Assembly (NCBI GenBank): GCA_023399595.1
Contig: JAEWOR010000033.1
Location: forward strand, 124,001 to 188,000
Reading direction: 5' to 3'
Length of the DNA stretch: 64,000 nucleotides
Source: Bacteroidota bacterium
GTDB lineage: Bacteria > Bacteroidota > Bacteroidia > Flavobacteriales > Weeksellaceae
Of the stretch, positions 44,128-52,763 are shown piece after piece. The translations under genes and the position numbers were made by a program. Below the pieces are notes generated by a model that saw nothing but the letters and a program-made list of their open reading frames with translations, had not been told where the DNA came from and searched no databases. Position 1 is the stretch's first letter. Every line of letters begins with the position of its first letter.

Positions 44128-44436
44128 ATGATGCCAGAAAGAATAAAAACATTTAAAGAATTCTATCAATTCTATTTAACAGAACACTCCCAAAGAGGAA
44201 CTAAAATTTTCCATTTCATGGGAACTTTATTAGTTTTTTTGGTGATTGCTTACGTTATAAGCTCTGGAAAAGAAAGATTTCTTTGGTATATACCTATTTT
44301 CGGATATGGTTTTGGGTGGTTATCTCATGCTATTTTTGAGAAAAATAAACCAACCACCTTTAAATACCCTCTTTGGTCTTTAGTATCAGATTTTAAAATG
44401 TTTTTTGATTTAATGATTGGAAAACTGAAGTTTTAA
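44128..44436 (+). CDS. Mpo1-like (DUF962) membrane protein
   Basis: 102 residues. It opens with FKEFYQFYLTEHSQRGTKIFHFMGT, where His residues 19 and 27 belong to the Fe-binding set of the family, and has two hydrophobic helices (about 30-48, 53-72). GFGWLSHAIFEKNKPTTF carries the second conserved His. The yeast homologue Mpo1 is a dioxygenase that alpha-oxidises 2-hydroxy fatty acids. The bacterial proteins are less studied. Two ATG codons lie in tandem (44128 and 44131), and either could start it. Confidence 0.85.
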   Translation: MMPERIKTFKEFYQFYLTEHSQRGTKIFHFMGTLLVFLVIAYVISSGKERFLWYIPIFGYGFGWLSHAIFEKNKPTTFKYPLWSLVSDFKMFFDLMIGKLKF

Positions 44437-44489
44437 GGGGAAGGATACGGCATAATACTTGCCAACGAAAAAATAAAAAAATCTTTATT

Positions 44490-44831
44490 ATGAAATCAAT
44501 TTCAAAATTTTTATGGTTAGGGATATTTCTTTTAACAATGATTCAGTGTTCGGTTCAAACATCTGAAAACACCTCTATCAAAACACTTATGATAAGTGCA
44601 GACCAAAGAGATTGCACGAGCGGAGTTATGAAAACCAAATGTATGCTTGTTCGTGAGAAAATTACCGATGAATGGCAATTATTTTATAATAATATCGATG
44701 GTTTTACGTATGAACCTGGTTACGATTACGTAATAACAGTAAATACCGCAAAAATCGCAAATCCTCCTTCTGATGCTTCTTCTATAAAATACACTTTGAT
44801 TAGACAAATTTCTAAAGTAAAAAGACAGTAA
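44490..44831 (+). CDS. DUF4377-type lipoprotein
   Basis: 113 residues. Lipobox LTMIQC, Cys near residue 20. The mature domain contains ISADQRDCTSGVMKTKCMLVRE, two cysteines probably disulfide-linked, and WQLFYNNIDGFTYEPGYDYVI (shown in part), the usual DUF4377 strand. DUF4377 domains occur in envelope lipoproteins, sometimes beside META heat-shock domains. The role is unknown. It ends before a strong terminator. Confidence 0.82.
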   Translation: MKSISKFLWLGIFLLTMIQCSVQTSENTSIKTLMISADQRDCTSGVMKTKCMLVREKITDEWQLFYNNIDGFTYEPGYDYVITVNTAKIANPPSDASSIKYTLIRQISKVKRQ

Positions 44832-44867
44832 AAAGCTGTAAGCTATACACTTTAAGCTTTAAACTAA

Positions 44868-44898
44868 AAAAAGTTGGAAAATTATTTTCCAACTTTTT
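44868..44898. terminator. Bidirectional intrinsic terminator
   Basis: Stem AAAAGTTGGAAAA/TTTTCCAACTTTT with a 3-base loop, between convergent genes. Confidence 0.9.
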
Positions 44899-44903
44899 AT
44901 TTT

Positions 44904-45839
44904 TTATGAATGTAAATGTTGTTCTGGAGGTGGTGGAAGCTTTCCTTTATTAGAGTCCCCTACTGTATTTGCAGTGGTCATAGCAACCACTAATTCATTG
45001 AGCATTCCACTTGCTGCTGTTGGTGAATTAGGAAGTAAAACTAAATTACTTCTGTTATTAGCTCCCACTGAATGTAAAGTATCATAATGTTGAGTAACTA
45101 CGATAAGCGCAGACGCTTCATGAGAACTAATATCTACATTATTCAACATTTTTACAGATTCTTGCAATCCTTTTGCAATTTCTCTTCTTTGGTCTGCAAT
45201 ACCTTGTCCTTGTAGCTTTTTAGATTCAGCTTCTGCTTTTGCTACTGCTACAATTCTAATTCTTTGCGCTTCAGATTCATATTCTGCTGCTGTTTTTTCA
45301 CGCTCGGCAGCATTAATTCTGTTCATGGCGTGTTTTACTTGCTCATCTGGATCTATATCGGTTACCAAAGCTTTAATAATATCATAACCATAGCTGTTCA
45401 TTGCTTCTTGAAGTTCACCTTTTACAGCTACTGCAATGTCGTCTTTTCTTACGAAAACATCATCCAATTTTAATTTTGGAACTTCCGCTCTTACCACATC
45501 AAAAACGAAAGAAGTAATTTGATTTTCAGGATTTTCTAATTTATAATAGGCGTCTGCAACTTGATTTCTAATCACTTGATATTGTACAGAAATTTTCATT
45601 TTAATAAAAACATTATCCAAAGTTTTAGTGTCAATTAAAACATCTAATTGCTGAATTCTAAGGTTAAGTTTTTTTGCAATTCGGTCTATAAAAGGAATTT
45701 TAAGCTGTAAACCAGCGTGACGAACAGAATGAAACTTACCTAAACGCTCAATAATCGCTGCAGTTTCCTGCTTCACAATAAAGAAGGAAGCAAACAAAAC
45801 AACAAGTCCAAAGAAAATAATAATACCTAAGTATGCCAT
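44904..45839 (-). CDS. SPFH/band-7 (stomatin-like) membrane protein
   Basis: 311 residues. One N-terminal membrane helix (about 3-22), then the SPFH domain: FIVKQETAAIIERLGKFHSV, GLQLKIPFIDRIAKKL, YQVIRNQVADAYYKLENPE. A long charged helix rich in Ala/Glu (about 185-240) follows, then a Pro-rich tail PPPPEQHLHS. It is similar to QmcA/YbbK. SPFH proteins form large membrane rings that organise proteases or lipid domains. No NfeD gene lies alongside. Confidence 0.92.
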   Translation of the reverse strand: MAYLGIIIFFGLVVLFASFFIVKQETAAIIERLGKFHSVRHAGLQLKIPFIDRIAKKLNLRIQQLDVLIDTKTLDNVFIKMKISVQYQVIRNQVADAYYKLENPENQITSFVFDVVRAEVPKLKLDDVFVRKDDIAVAVKGELQEAMNSYGYDIIKALVTDIDPDEQVKHAMNRINAAEREKTAAEYESEAQRIRIVAVAKAEAESKKLQGQGIADQRREIAKGLQESVKMLNNVDISSHEASALIVVTQHYDTLHSVGANNRSNLVLLPNSPTAASGMLNELVVAMTTANTVGDSNKGKLPPPPEQHLHS

Positions 45840-45928
45840 AGTTTAATTTTTTATATATAATATGTCGTAAGAAAACGGTTTTTGTTAAAAAATACTTTCT
45901 TTTTGAATTAAATTATCAAAAAAATGAT

Positions 45929-47284
45929 TTACATTGTCATTCCAATGTCAATTCCTTTTATTTTTCTGTACAAATCTGTAGCATAATTATCCGTCATTCC
46001 AGAAACAAAATCTATTACTCCCAAAACTTTCTGATAATCTGAACCCTCTTCATATTTAAACTGTTGAGGAAGAAGTTTCAAAGCCATTTTATCATAAGAT
46101 TTTCTCACTGATTTTTCCTTTAAAACAGAAGGAATAAAATGATTTAAAAGCTCATACATTACATTGTAACCCGCATTTTCTATTTCTACAACGGCTTTAT
46201 GACCATAGATTTTCTCCACAGAAAAGTCTTCAATTTGCTGTAAACTTTTGTTTTGAGATTTAAAGATATCCAGCAGAGCTTTATCTAAATTACCTTCAAT
46301 AACTTTATCAAAATTATCTTTATAAATTTCTATAGATTTATTAATTAATGCATTAATTACTTTTGCACGCAGATAAGAAATCCTCTCGTTAGCATTGGTA
46401 AGAAGTTGTAGCTTAGAATCTACTCTTTCTGTATTAGCATTTTCAGAACGGATTAATTCATAAAAAAGATCTTCGCAATCGGAGGTAGAAACAATACCCA
46501 AACGATGAGCATCTTCCATATCGATAATATTGTAGCAAATATCATCAGCGGCTTCTACCAACCAAACAAAAGGATGTCTCTTGAAAATATAAGGTGATGA
46601 ATTTTCTTCAATTAAATTCACTTTTTGAGCAATATCTAAAAAAGTTTCTTTTTCATTCTGGAAAAACCCAAATTTCTTACGATGCAGAATCCCTTTTTTC
46701 TTCGCAATAGCTTCACAAGGATATTTCGCAATACTTGCTAAAGTGGTATAAGTTAACTGAACACCACCTTCATCTTTACCTTGTTGCTGATGCGTTAAAA
46801 CACGAATAGCATTGGCATTCCCTTCAAAATTCACCAAATCTGCCCATTCTTTCTCATTGAAAAGAGGTTTTAAATCTTTTTCGTTTTTTTCAAAATAACT
46901 TGCGATAGCATCTTCCCCAGAATGCCCAAATGCAGGATTTCCCACATCATGACATAAACAAGCGGCAGCAACAACATTACTTAAATTATGCAGATAAAAA
47001 TTTTGAGCATCTTCCGATAATTCAGAGGCGTATTTCTCAGAAATAAACTCACCTATCATGCTTCCCAAACTTCTTCCTACAGAGGAAACTTCAAGAGAAT
47101 GCGTTAAACGGTTATGTACAAAAACACTTCCTGGAAGCGGAAAAACCTGAGTTTTATTTTGAAGTCTTCGGAATGCAGAAGAAAAAATAATTCTGTCGTA
47201 ATCCCTTTGAAAATCTGTCCTTGAAACTTTAGTAACGGCGCTAGAACCCGTTCTTTGATGCGTGAAAATATCGTTTAAATTCAT
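45929..47284 (-). CDS. dgt: Deoxyguanosinetriphosphate triphosphohydrolase
   Basis: HD-domain enzyme that splits dGTP (or other dNTPs) into the nucleoside and triphosphate. 451 residues. The N-terminal signature is QRDYDRIIFSSAFRRLQNKTQVF. The metal-binding H...HD...D set is in RLTHSLEVSSVGR, CLCHDVGNPAFGHSGED and EAADDICYNIIDMEDAHRLG. Length and motifs match the Dgt family rather than YfbR. Monocistronic. Confidence 0.95.
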   Translation of the reverse strand: MNLNDIFTHQRTGSSAVTKVSRTDFQRDYDRIIFSSAFRRLQNKTQVFPLPGSVFVHNRLTHSLEVSSVGRSLGSMIGEFISEKYASELSEDAQNFYLHNLSNVVAAACLCHDVGNPAFGHSGEDAIASYFEKNEKDLKPLFNEKEWADLVNFEGNANAIRVLTHQQQGKDEGGVQLTYTTLASIAKYPCEAIAKKKGILHRKKFGFFQNEKETFLDIAQKVNLIEENSSPYIFKRHPFVWLVEAADDICYNIIDMEDAHRLGIVSTSDCEDLFYELIRSENANTERVDSKLQLLTNANERISYLRAKVINALINKSIEIYKDNFDKVIEGNLDKALLDIFKSQNKSLQQIEDFSVEKIYGHKAVVEIENAGYNVMYELLNHFIPSVLKEKSVRKSYDKMALKLLPQQFKYEEGSDYQKVLGVIDFVSGMTDNYATDLYRKIKGIDIGMTM

Positions 47285-47406
47285 ATCGAATCAAATGTAA
47301 GGCTTTATTTTTTGATGTTAAAATGATGATTGAAATAAGTGAGTTTTCAATATAAATTTCCGCAAAATTTCATTTAAACCATTCGAAAATTTCTCCTATT
47401 AGAATT

Positions 47407-48258
47407 TTAAACCAGTATTCTAAGGCTATTAGGAAGCACTTTTACATGAACTGGAGATAGAATGCTATTAAACTCACCATCGAGATGCCAATTTTTGGTA
47501 TTTACAGAAAATTTAATCTCTGAAACTGGTAAATAAGTTACGTAATTGTCGTCTTTTAAACGCTTGGTGAACATTCTAAAAGCAAAAAGCGCAGAATAAT
47601 GCAAAGGAAACTTTTTCACCAAAACCAAATCTACTAAACCATCACTTTTACTTGCTTTCGGAGCAATATAAGCGTTGTTCCCAAACTGCCGTGTGTTGGC
47701 AACATTCAACATTAAATATTGACCATTGTATTGCTGATAATCTGCACCTTCAAACTTCACTTCAATAGGTTTGTAATTAAAAAAAGTTTGAAGGGAAACT
47801 TTAATATAATTTTTGAAACCCCGATTTGTTTTTTCGAATTCCTTCACCACTTTTCCATCAAAACCAGTCCCAGAAACGTTTATAGAAAGTCTATCATTCA
47901 CCGTAAAAGTATCTATTTTACGGGTATTTCCTTGTTTAATTTTTGTTAAAAGCTCATCCAAGTTTTTATTAAAATGAGTTTCATTGGAAAAACCATTCCC
48001 AGAACCCGCAGGGAAAATCGCTAAAATTTTATCTGTATTAATAATATTCTTAGCGACAGTAGAAATGGTTCCATCGCCTCCAACAGCTACAAAAATATCC
48101 ACATCATTAAGATGTTGACGAATAAAATCATTAGTTCCAGCAATAGATTGTGAAATATAATACAACGCTTGACCAGTCTTCTTTAAAAGGCTTTCCAAAA
48201 AAGGTTGATAATTTTTTTTCGCTGAAAAAGGATTGATAATATAGGCGACTTTCTCCAT
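47407..48258 (-). CDS. YegS/diacylglycerol-kinase-like lipid kinase
   Basis: 283 residues. The nucleotide-binding motif VGGDGTISTVAKN lies near residue 58 and AIFPAGSGNGFSNE near residue 82. The substrate-loop strand SINVSGTGFDGKVV and the closing HLDGEF are all typical of the DAGK catalytic/YegS fold. It should phosphorylate a lipid such as diacylglycerol or a sphingoid base. A short leader with a dyad-linked promoter and a strong terminator lies upstream at 48307-48423, so its expression may depend on read-through. Confidence 0.9.
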   Translation of the reverse strand: MEKVAYIINPFSAKKNYQPFLESLLKKTGQALYYISQSIAGTNDFIRQHLNDVDIFVAVGGDGTISTVAKNIINTDKILAIFPAGSGNGFSNETHFNKNLDELLTKIKQGNTRKIDTFTVNDRLSINVSGTGFDGKVVKEFEKTNRGFKNYIKVSLQTFFNYKPIEVKFEGADYQQYNGQYLMLNVANTRQFGNNAYIAPKASKSDGLVDLVLVKKFPLHYSALFAFRMFTKRLKDDNYVTYLPVSEIKFSVNTKNWHLDGEFNSILSPVHVKVLPNSLRILV

Positions 48259-48305
48259 TGAGACAAAGGTAAAAAAAACTGCTCTAAAGAATGTAAGAAA
48301 CTGCT

Positions 48306-48374
48306 TAAAAAAAGTCGAGCTAATTTGCCCATTACAGGCAAACTAGCTCAATAACTTTCTTTCTCATTGTTTTG
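48306..48374 (-). ncRNA. Candidate short terminated RNA or attenuator leader
   Basis: About 70 bases between a -7 box (48387-48380, minus strand) and a strong terminator. It contains an 11-codon open frame MRKKVIELVCL (48367-48332) whose stop lies in the loop of the terminator hairpin, as in attenuator leader peptides. The next gene, the lipid kinase, starts 48 bases beyond. It could be an independent small RNA. Transcription is inferred from signals only. Confidence 0.4.
48307..48349 (-). terminator. Strong intrinsic terminator of the short leader
   Basis: 13-base arms 48317-48329 and 48337-48349, fully paired in minus-strand RNA with one G-U, 7-base loop, then GAC and seven U. Confidence 0.85.
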
Positions 48375-48379
48375 TATGA

Positions 48380-48423
48380 CAAAGATACAGTATGAAGAAG
48401 TTCATTGTTTACGGGAAACCGTA
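48380..48423 (-). promoter_or_regulatory. Dyad-linked promoter 1 (TACGG-N4-CCGTA)
   Basis: Minus strand: TACGG TTTC CCGTA at 48423-48410 (arms extend to TTTACGG/CCGTAAA), 22 bases, then TATCTTTG at 48387-48380. No TTG at the usual -33 place, consistent with an activator-dependent promoter. It lies just below the stop of response regulator 1. Confidence 0.5.
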
Positions 48424-48451
48424 AAACGCAATATTTTTTTTTCAAAAAAAA

Positions 48452-49117
48452 TTAAATAATTCCTAAATCTTTGCAAAAAGCCACCAGTTGTTCATTATTT
48501 GAAAAACTTAGTGAATCTTTTAAAACATTTAATCTTTTTTCAACACTGCTCAAACTATTGGGTTTTATGTGCATTTCTTTTAAATACTCAGGGATATTTT
48601 TCTGCATAATACCTTCTGACAAAAGCTTTACAACATGTATGTCAAAATTTGAAAACTCAAAGGCGTTCATCTTTTTTAAAGTTTGATGATTGTCTGCAGA
48701 AATATATTTTTCGTTTCTATAGGTATGCTCAATTGCTTTTTTAAGGTCCTTAACATCCGACCTTCCTTTATGTACATAAGCATTTATGCCTTCTTCATTA
48801 AAAAGCTGAGAGATAACGGCTTCTTTTTTTTCGGCTGAGAAAACAATTACTTTAATATCGGGATGAATTTCTTTAACAGCTTTCACGAGATCCATTCCGG
48901 ATTTTAATTTCTGAGGCAAGGCATCATCTTCAAAAGATAAATCTGTAATTAAAAGCTCATAAGGAATGCCCAAACGAATTGCTTTTTGAACTTTTCCGAA
49001 AGCATCATCACAGTAAAAAGCATATTCTACTTGCGCAATTTGAAAATCGGACATTGTTTTCTGAATGGATAAGTTGGCACTTTCGTGATCCTCTGCAATA
49101 AGTATTTTTTTAAACAT
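48452..49117 (-). CDS. Response regulator 1 (LuxR-like output), paralogue of 56202-56873
   Basis: 221 residues. Receiver domain at 1-125: acidic pair in ILIAEDHES, phospho-acceptor Asp in LLITDLSFEDD near residue 60, switch Ser in VIVFSAEKKEAV, and conserved Lys in VHKGRSDVK. The output domain (about 150-221) reads FDIHVVKLLSEGIMQKNIPEYL then SSVEKRLNVLKDSLSFSNNEQLVAF. This follows the helix pattern of LuxR/GerE DNA-binding domains although the recognition helix is divergent. It is 12 bases below the kinase gene, so it is co-expressed with its likely partner. Confidence 0.88.
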   Translation of the reverse strand: MFKKILIAEDHESANLSIQKTMSDFQIAQVEYAFYCDDAFGKVQKAIRLGIPYELLITDLSFEDDALPQKLKSGMDLVKAVKEIHPDIKVIVFSAEKKEAVISQLFNEEGINAYVHKGRSDVKDLKKAIEHTYRNEKYISADNHQTLKKMNAFEFSNFDIHVVKLLSEGIMQKNIPEYLKEMHIKPNSLSSVEKRLNVLKDSLSFSNNEQLVAFCKDLGII

Positions 49118-49129
49118 ATTTTTTCTTTT

Positions 49130-50791
49130 TTACCACATAAATTGCATTTTTACGCTATAACCAGTATGAATGTCTAATTCTAAAGTTCCATTATATTTCG
49201 TAATCCTTTCTCTTATGCTTCTCAGTCCATTTTTTTCTTTAAAACTGCTTGCTCCTACTCCATTATCTTTATAAAAAAGTTGTAGCGTTTGATGATTTTT
49301 TTCAAATCTTAAAACAATTCTTTCGGCTTGACTATGCTTTTTCATATTCACGAAAAGTTCTCGAACAATAAGATAAAGATCTTCAGCGAGATTTTTAGGA
49401 ACATTCTGCCATAACTCATTATCGTTCCCCACCATAAATATATTTACAGAATCGGTTTGAAAGCTATTGGCTAGTTCAGAGAATTTCTCTTTATAATTAA
49501 TGGCCATAGGAAAATTAAAATTATCATAAGAAATGTCTCTGGATTTTTGATACATTCCATCCAATTGATCCAAAATTTCTTCTTTATCTACTTCTTCAGC
49601 ATGTTCTAAGCCCGACATTACTTGATACAAGCCATTTGCAACCACATCGTGAACTTTTTTAGAAGTAATTAATCGTTCTTCTTTAATTTGATTTTGAGCC
49701 TTGAGTTCAATTCTCGATTTTCTTTTTTTATACCAATAAAGTCCACCAAAGCTCGTTATTACAAATAAAAAAACTCCAGAATACATTATATATTCTTTTT
49801 GTTGAAGGTCTTTTTCTAGCTTTAAATTTTGGGCTTTGTTCTTTTCACTTTCAAAACGCACTAAGGCAAACTGATTTTTCGAAGAATTTCTTACAACATC
49901 CAAACTATCAGAAAGTTTTTTATACTGCTGATAATATTTTTTAGAATTAACTCCTGTTTCAGTATTTATAAGGTAATCCAATGCTTGAAGCTGATCAATT
50001 GGAGTCTCTAATTTCTTAGAAACATCGAGCATTTTCTTGGCATAATACTTAGTGGAATCTGCATTTTTATCTGTATAAAATTCAGTATAATAACAGTATA
50101 CAGCATCTAATCCCCAATTATCATCATTTTTTTGATAAAAACTTAAAGCTTCTCTATAATTTTCTTCAGGATTAAAAGTTGGGTTTATTTTACATTCAGA
50201 ACGTGTGAAATTGACTAATATCTTATAGTAAACATCGTCTTTTTCATTAAGGTTTTTAAGAAGTTCCTGATAGATTTTTGAAGCTTCAGAATATTTCCCT
50301 TGATCATAGTAACTTGAAGCAAGGTTATTTTTTATCATTAAAACTTCCAAGGAATCTTTCGAAAATTTTAATGATAATTCATAATATTTTTTGGCATTTT
50401 TATAGTTTTTAAGGCTGTTTGAAGCAACCCCTAAATTATTATAATTACTAGCAATAAAGGAAAAATGTTTTTCATCTTCTTCGTTTAAATGTTGCATGGC
50501 CGACAAACTAGACTCAATGCTTCCTAGATTATCACTTTCTCCTTCTTGAATAATTGCCATGTTGACAAAACATTTAGCAACGCTGTAATTATCCTCTAAT
50601 TGCTGATACATATCTTTTGCTTTATTTAATTCTGCAAAAGCTTTCTGCATATTATTTTGATCTTGATAAACAAATGAAGAATCATAAATTATACGCGCTT
50701 TTTTACTTATTTCATTGTCATTAGAATTCTGCTCTTTGGAGGAACAAGAGTAAAGAATAAGTCCGAAAAATAAGTAAATAAGAAACCTCAC
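49130..50791 (-). CDS. TPR lipoprotein sensor histidine kinase 1
   Basis: 553 residues. The signal sequence ends with lipobox LILYSC (Cys near 16). TPR units occupy about 25-310 (for example YNNLGVASNSLKNYKNAKKYY). One membrane helix lies at about 334-352 (VFLFVITSFGGLYW). The cytoplasmic kinase follows: phospho-accepting His in TSKKVHDVVANGLYQVMS near residue 381, N box LFVNMKKHSQAERIV, G1 YKDNGVGAS, G2 NGLRSIRERI. All ATP-binding parts are present. The TPRs should sense a ligand or partner in the periplasm. Paralogous to the broken kinase at 56873-58511. Confidence 0.9.
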   Translation of the reverse strand: MRFLIYLFFGLILYSCSSKEQNSNDNEISKKARIIYDSSFVYQDQNNMQKAFAELNKAKDMYQQLEDNYSVAKCFVNMAIIQEGESDNLGSIESSLSAMQHLNEEDEKHFSFIASNYNNLGVASNSLKNYKNAKKYYELSLKFSKDSLEVLMIKNNLASSYYDQGKYSEASKIYQELLKNLNEKDDVYYKILVNFTRSECKINPTFNPEENYREALSFYQKNDDNWGLDAVYCYYTEFYTDKNADSTKYYAKKMLDVSKKLETPIDQLQALDYLINTETGVNSKKYYQQYKKLSDSLDVVRNSSKNQFALVRFESEKNKAQNLKLEKDLQQKEYIMYSGVFLFVITSFGGLYWYKKRKSRIELKAQNQIKEERLITSKKVHDVVANGLYQVMSGLEHAEEVDKEEILDQLDGMYQKSRDISYDNFNFPMAINYKEKFSELANSFQTDSVNIFMVGNDNELWQNVPKNLAEDLYLIVRELFVNMKKHSQAERIVLRFEKNHQTLQLFYKDNGVGASSFKEKNGLRSIRERITKYNGTLELDIHTGYSVKMQFMW

Positions 50792-50809
50792 TACATAAGA
50801 AGTATGATG

Positions 50810-51265
50810 TTAAAGGATTTTCCCAATTTCTCCACAAAGCCATTCTAATAGCTCGGTATCATTCTTAGAAAAAGGATTTAAGGTATGAGAATCTATATCA
50901 ATTTGGCCAACATTTATTCCATTTTTAAAAATAGGAACTACAATTTCTGCCTTTGTATCTATAGAACAGCTTAAATAATTATCTTCATCATGAACATTAG
51001 GAACAATAAAAATTTCATTAGAAACTGCAACTTGTCCACAAATTCCTTTTCCGTAAGGAATGGTAGTATGATCCGTTTCTGCACCAACATATGGTCCTAA
51101 AACCAATTCATCTTGGTCTCCATTTTTGAAATAAAACCCCGTCCAATTGAAATATTCTATTTCCTGATCTAATAAATGACAGACTTTCTGAAGTTTGTCT
51201 TGTAAATTCTGTTGAGGACTTTCAAGAATAAAAAGCAATCTCTTTTTTAGTTCTAAATGTTGCAT
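50810..51265 (-). CDS. GAF-domain protein, likely free-methionine-(R)-sulfoxide reductase
   Basis: 151 residues from the ATG at 51265. A single GAF domain: FNWTGFYFKNGDQDELVLGP, then GICGQVAVSNEIFIVPNV, then YLSCSIDTKAEIVVPIF and GQIDIDSHTLNPF. The cysteines in GICG and LSCS align with two of the three redox cysteines of fRMsr, which reduces free methionine-R-sulfoxide. The third is absent here, as in some members. It lies between the 51281 gene and kinase 1 with short gaps (15 and 18 bases), so it belongs to the same transcript as the two-component system. Confidence 0.8.
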   Translation of the reverse strand: MQHLELKKRLLFILESPQQNLQDKLQKVCHLLDQEIEYFNWTGFYFKNGDQDELVLGPYVGAETDHTTIPYGKGICGQVAVSNEIFIVPNVHDEDNYLSCSIDTKAEIVVPIFKNGINVGQIDIDSHTLNPFSKNDTELLEWLCGEIGKIL

Positions 51266-51280
51266 GATTTTCAATTAAGA

Positions 51281-52717
51281 TTAAGAAAATTCTTTAAGCG
51301 AAACTTCTTCCTTATAACCAAACATTCCTCTTTCCTTAATCATCTCTGCAACTCCTTCTGGAACTTGGTCTTCCCAACCTTTTTCATTTGAAGAAATTTT
51401 TCTAAGAATTTCTCTGGAATAAATTTCCGAATAGTTTGGGTTGTAAGATTTGATATCTACAATTCTGTTATTGAGTTTGAAATATTTATAAAGCTCTTTC
51501 AAATTTTCATTAACTCTAAGGTTAGAAGAATCTAACAAATCATGAGTTTCAGGATCACGATATGGATATAAATACACTCTCATATCTTTTCTAAAGAATT
51601 TACCAAACGCTTCTAAAATTCCTCCTGAAAGATTTTGATAATAAGATTCATCAAATACCATTAATAAATTGTTTACCCCCATACCGATACCAATTTTACC
51701 ATTGGTGTACGTTGCAAAATAATCTATTAATCTATAATATTCAGAGAAGTTGGAAAGTATTACGGTATATCCCAGTTTACCCAAAACATCTACCCTGTCT
51801 AAAAAGTCTCTTTCATCAATATCTCCTGAAGCTTTAAGGTTTGAGATGGTAATTTCTATCAAAACTTCGGTATCTTCTTGTGTACATTCTGCATCTTTAG
51901 TAAACATTTCAAGCCCATTTCTCAGCATATCTATATTTACTTTGGTAACAGGTCTAAAACTTCCTCTTACTGCAAAAATATTTTTCTTGTACAATACATC
52001 TGCAGGAAGCATATTATTACCTTCTGAATTAAAGATAACAGCATCTGTCATTCCATTTTTCACCAATTGTAGAGACATTAATCTATTATCCACGTACGCA
52101 AAAATAGGCCCACTAAAATCTATCATGTCTATTTCTAAATTATCTAAAGAAATATCATCATACAAAGATCCTATAAGTCTTCTTGGATTGTCGTAATAAT
52201 TAAACGCACCATAAATAAGGTTTACCCCTAAGTTTCCTAAGGTTTCCTGCTGTAAAGTAGCATCATTTTCGTTAAACTTCACATGTATAACCACCTCATT
52301 ATAATCTTCATTTTCAGAAACTTGAAAACGAATTCCAACCCAACCATGACCTTTTGAAGTCTTATCAAAGTTAATAGTAGTTACTGTATTGGCATACGAA
52401 AAGAATTTTCTTCCTGGTGTTTCATCACGAGAAATACGTTCCTCAATTAAAGAAACCTCATAACGAAGCATTTTTCTTAATCTGTTTTCGGTAACATATC
52501 TATTTTTAGCTTCTTTACCATAAATAGCATCACTAAAATCTTTATCATAAGCCGACATTGCTTTCGCAATGGTTTTTGAAGCACCTCCAGCACGAAAAAA
52601 ATGACGTACAGTTTCCTGACCTGCTCCAATTTCGGCAAATGTTCCATAAATATTAGCGTCTAAGTTGATGGCTAAAGCCTTTTGTTTGGGAGTAAGTTTT
52701 TGCTGTATCGAAGTCAT
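51281..52717 (-). CDS. Conserved Bacteroidota protein of unknown function
   Basis: 478 residues, soluble, no signal peptide. It opens TPKQKALAINLDANIYGTFA and GAGQETVRHFFRAGGASKTI, phrases I know only from uncharacterised Bacteroidota proteins, some labelled nicotinate-nucleotide adenylyltransferase. I see no HxGH nucleotidyltransferase motif, so I do not adopt that name. It heads the probable operon with the GAF reductase and system 1. The divergent MBL gene starts 46 bases away, and the spacer contains GTAAATTTAC, which could serve as a -7 element. Confidence 0.7.
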   Translation of the reverse strand: MTSIQQKLTPKQKALAINLDANIYGTFAEIGAGQETVRHFFRAGGASKTIAKAMSAYDKDFSDAIYGKEAKNRYVTENRLRKMLRYEVSLIEERISRDETPGRKFFSYANTVTTINFDKTSKGHGWVGIRFQVSENEDYNEVVIHVKFNENDATLQQETLGNLGVNLIYGAFNYYDNPRRLIGSLYDDISLDNLEIDMIDFSGPIFAYVDNRLMSLQLVKNGMTDAVIFNSEGNNMLPADVLYKKNIFAVRGSFRPVTKVNIDMLRNGLEMFTKDAECTQEDTEVLIEITISNLKASGDIDERDFLDRVDVLGKLGYTVILSNFSEYYRLIDYFATYTNGKIGIGMGVNNLLMVFDESYYQNLSGGILEAFGKFFRKDMRVYLYPYRDPETHDLLDSSNLRVNENLKELYKYFKLNNRIVDIKSYNPNYSEIYSREILRKISSNEKGWEDQVPEGVAEMIKERGMFGYKEEVSLKEFS

Positions 52718-52763
52718 GTAAAATTTTTTGTAAATTTACCAAAATTAAACGCATCTTCAAAAA

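Noticed and set aside
51750..52196. 148-codon plus-strand open frame opposite the 51281 gene
   Set aside because: Shadow of the real minus-strand gene, Ser/Ile-rich with no recognisable domain.
51281..52717. Label nicotinate-nucleotide adenylyltransferase used for relatives of this protein
   Set aside because: No HxGH or ISSTxxR motif of that enzyme family is visible, so the name is not supported.
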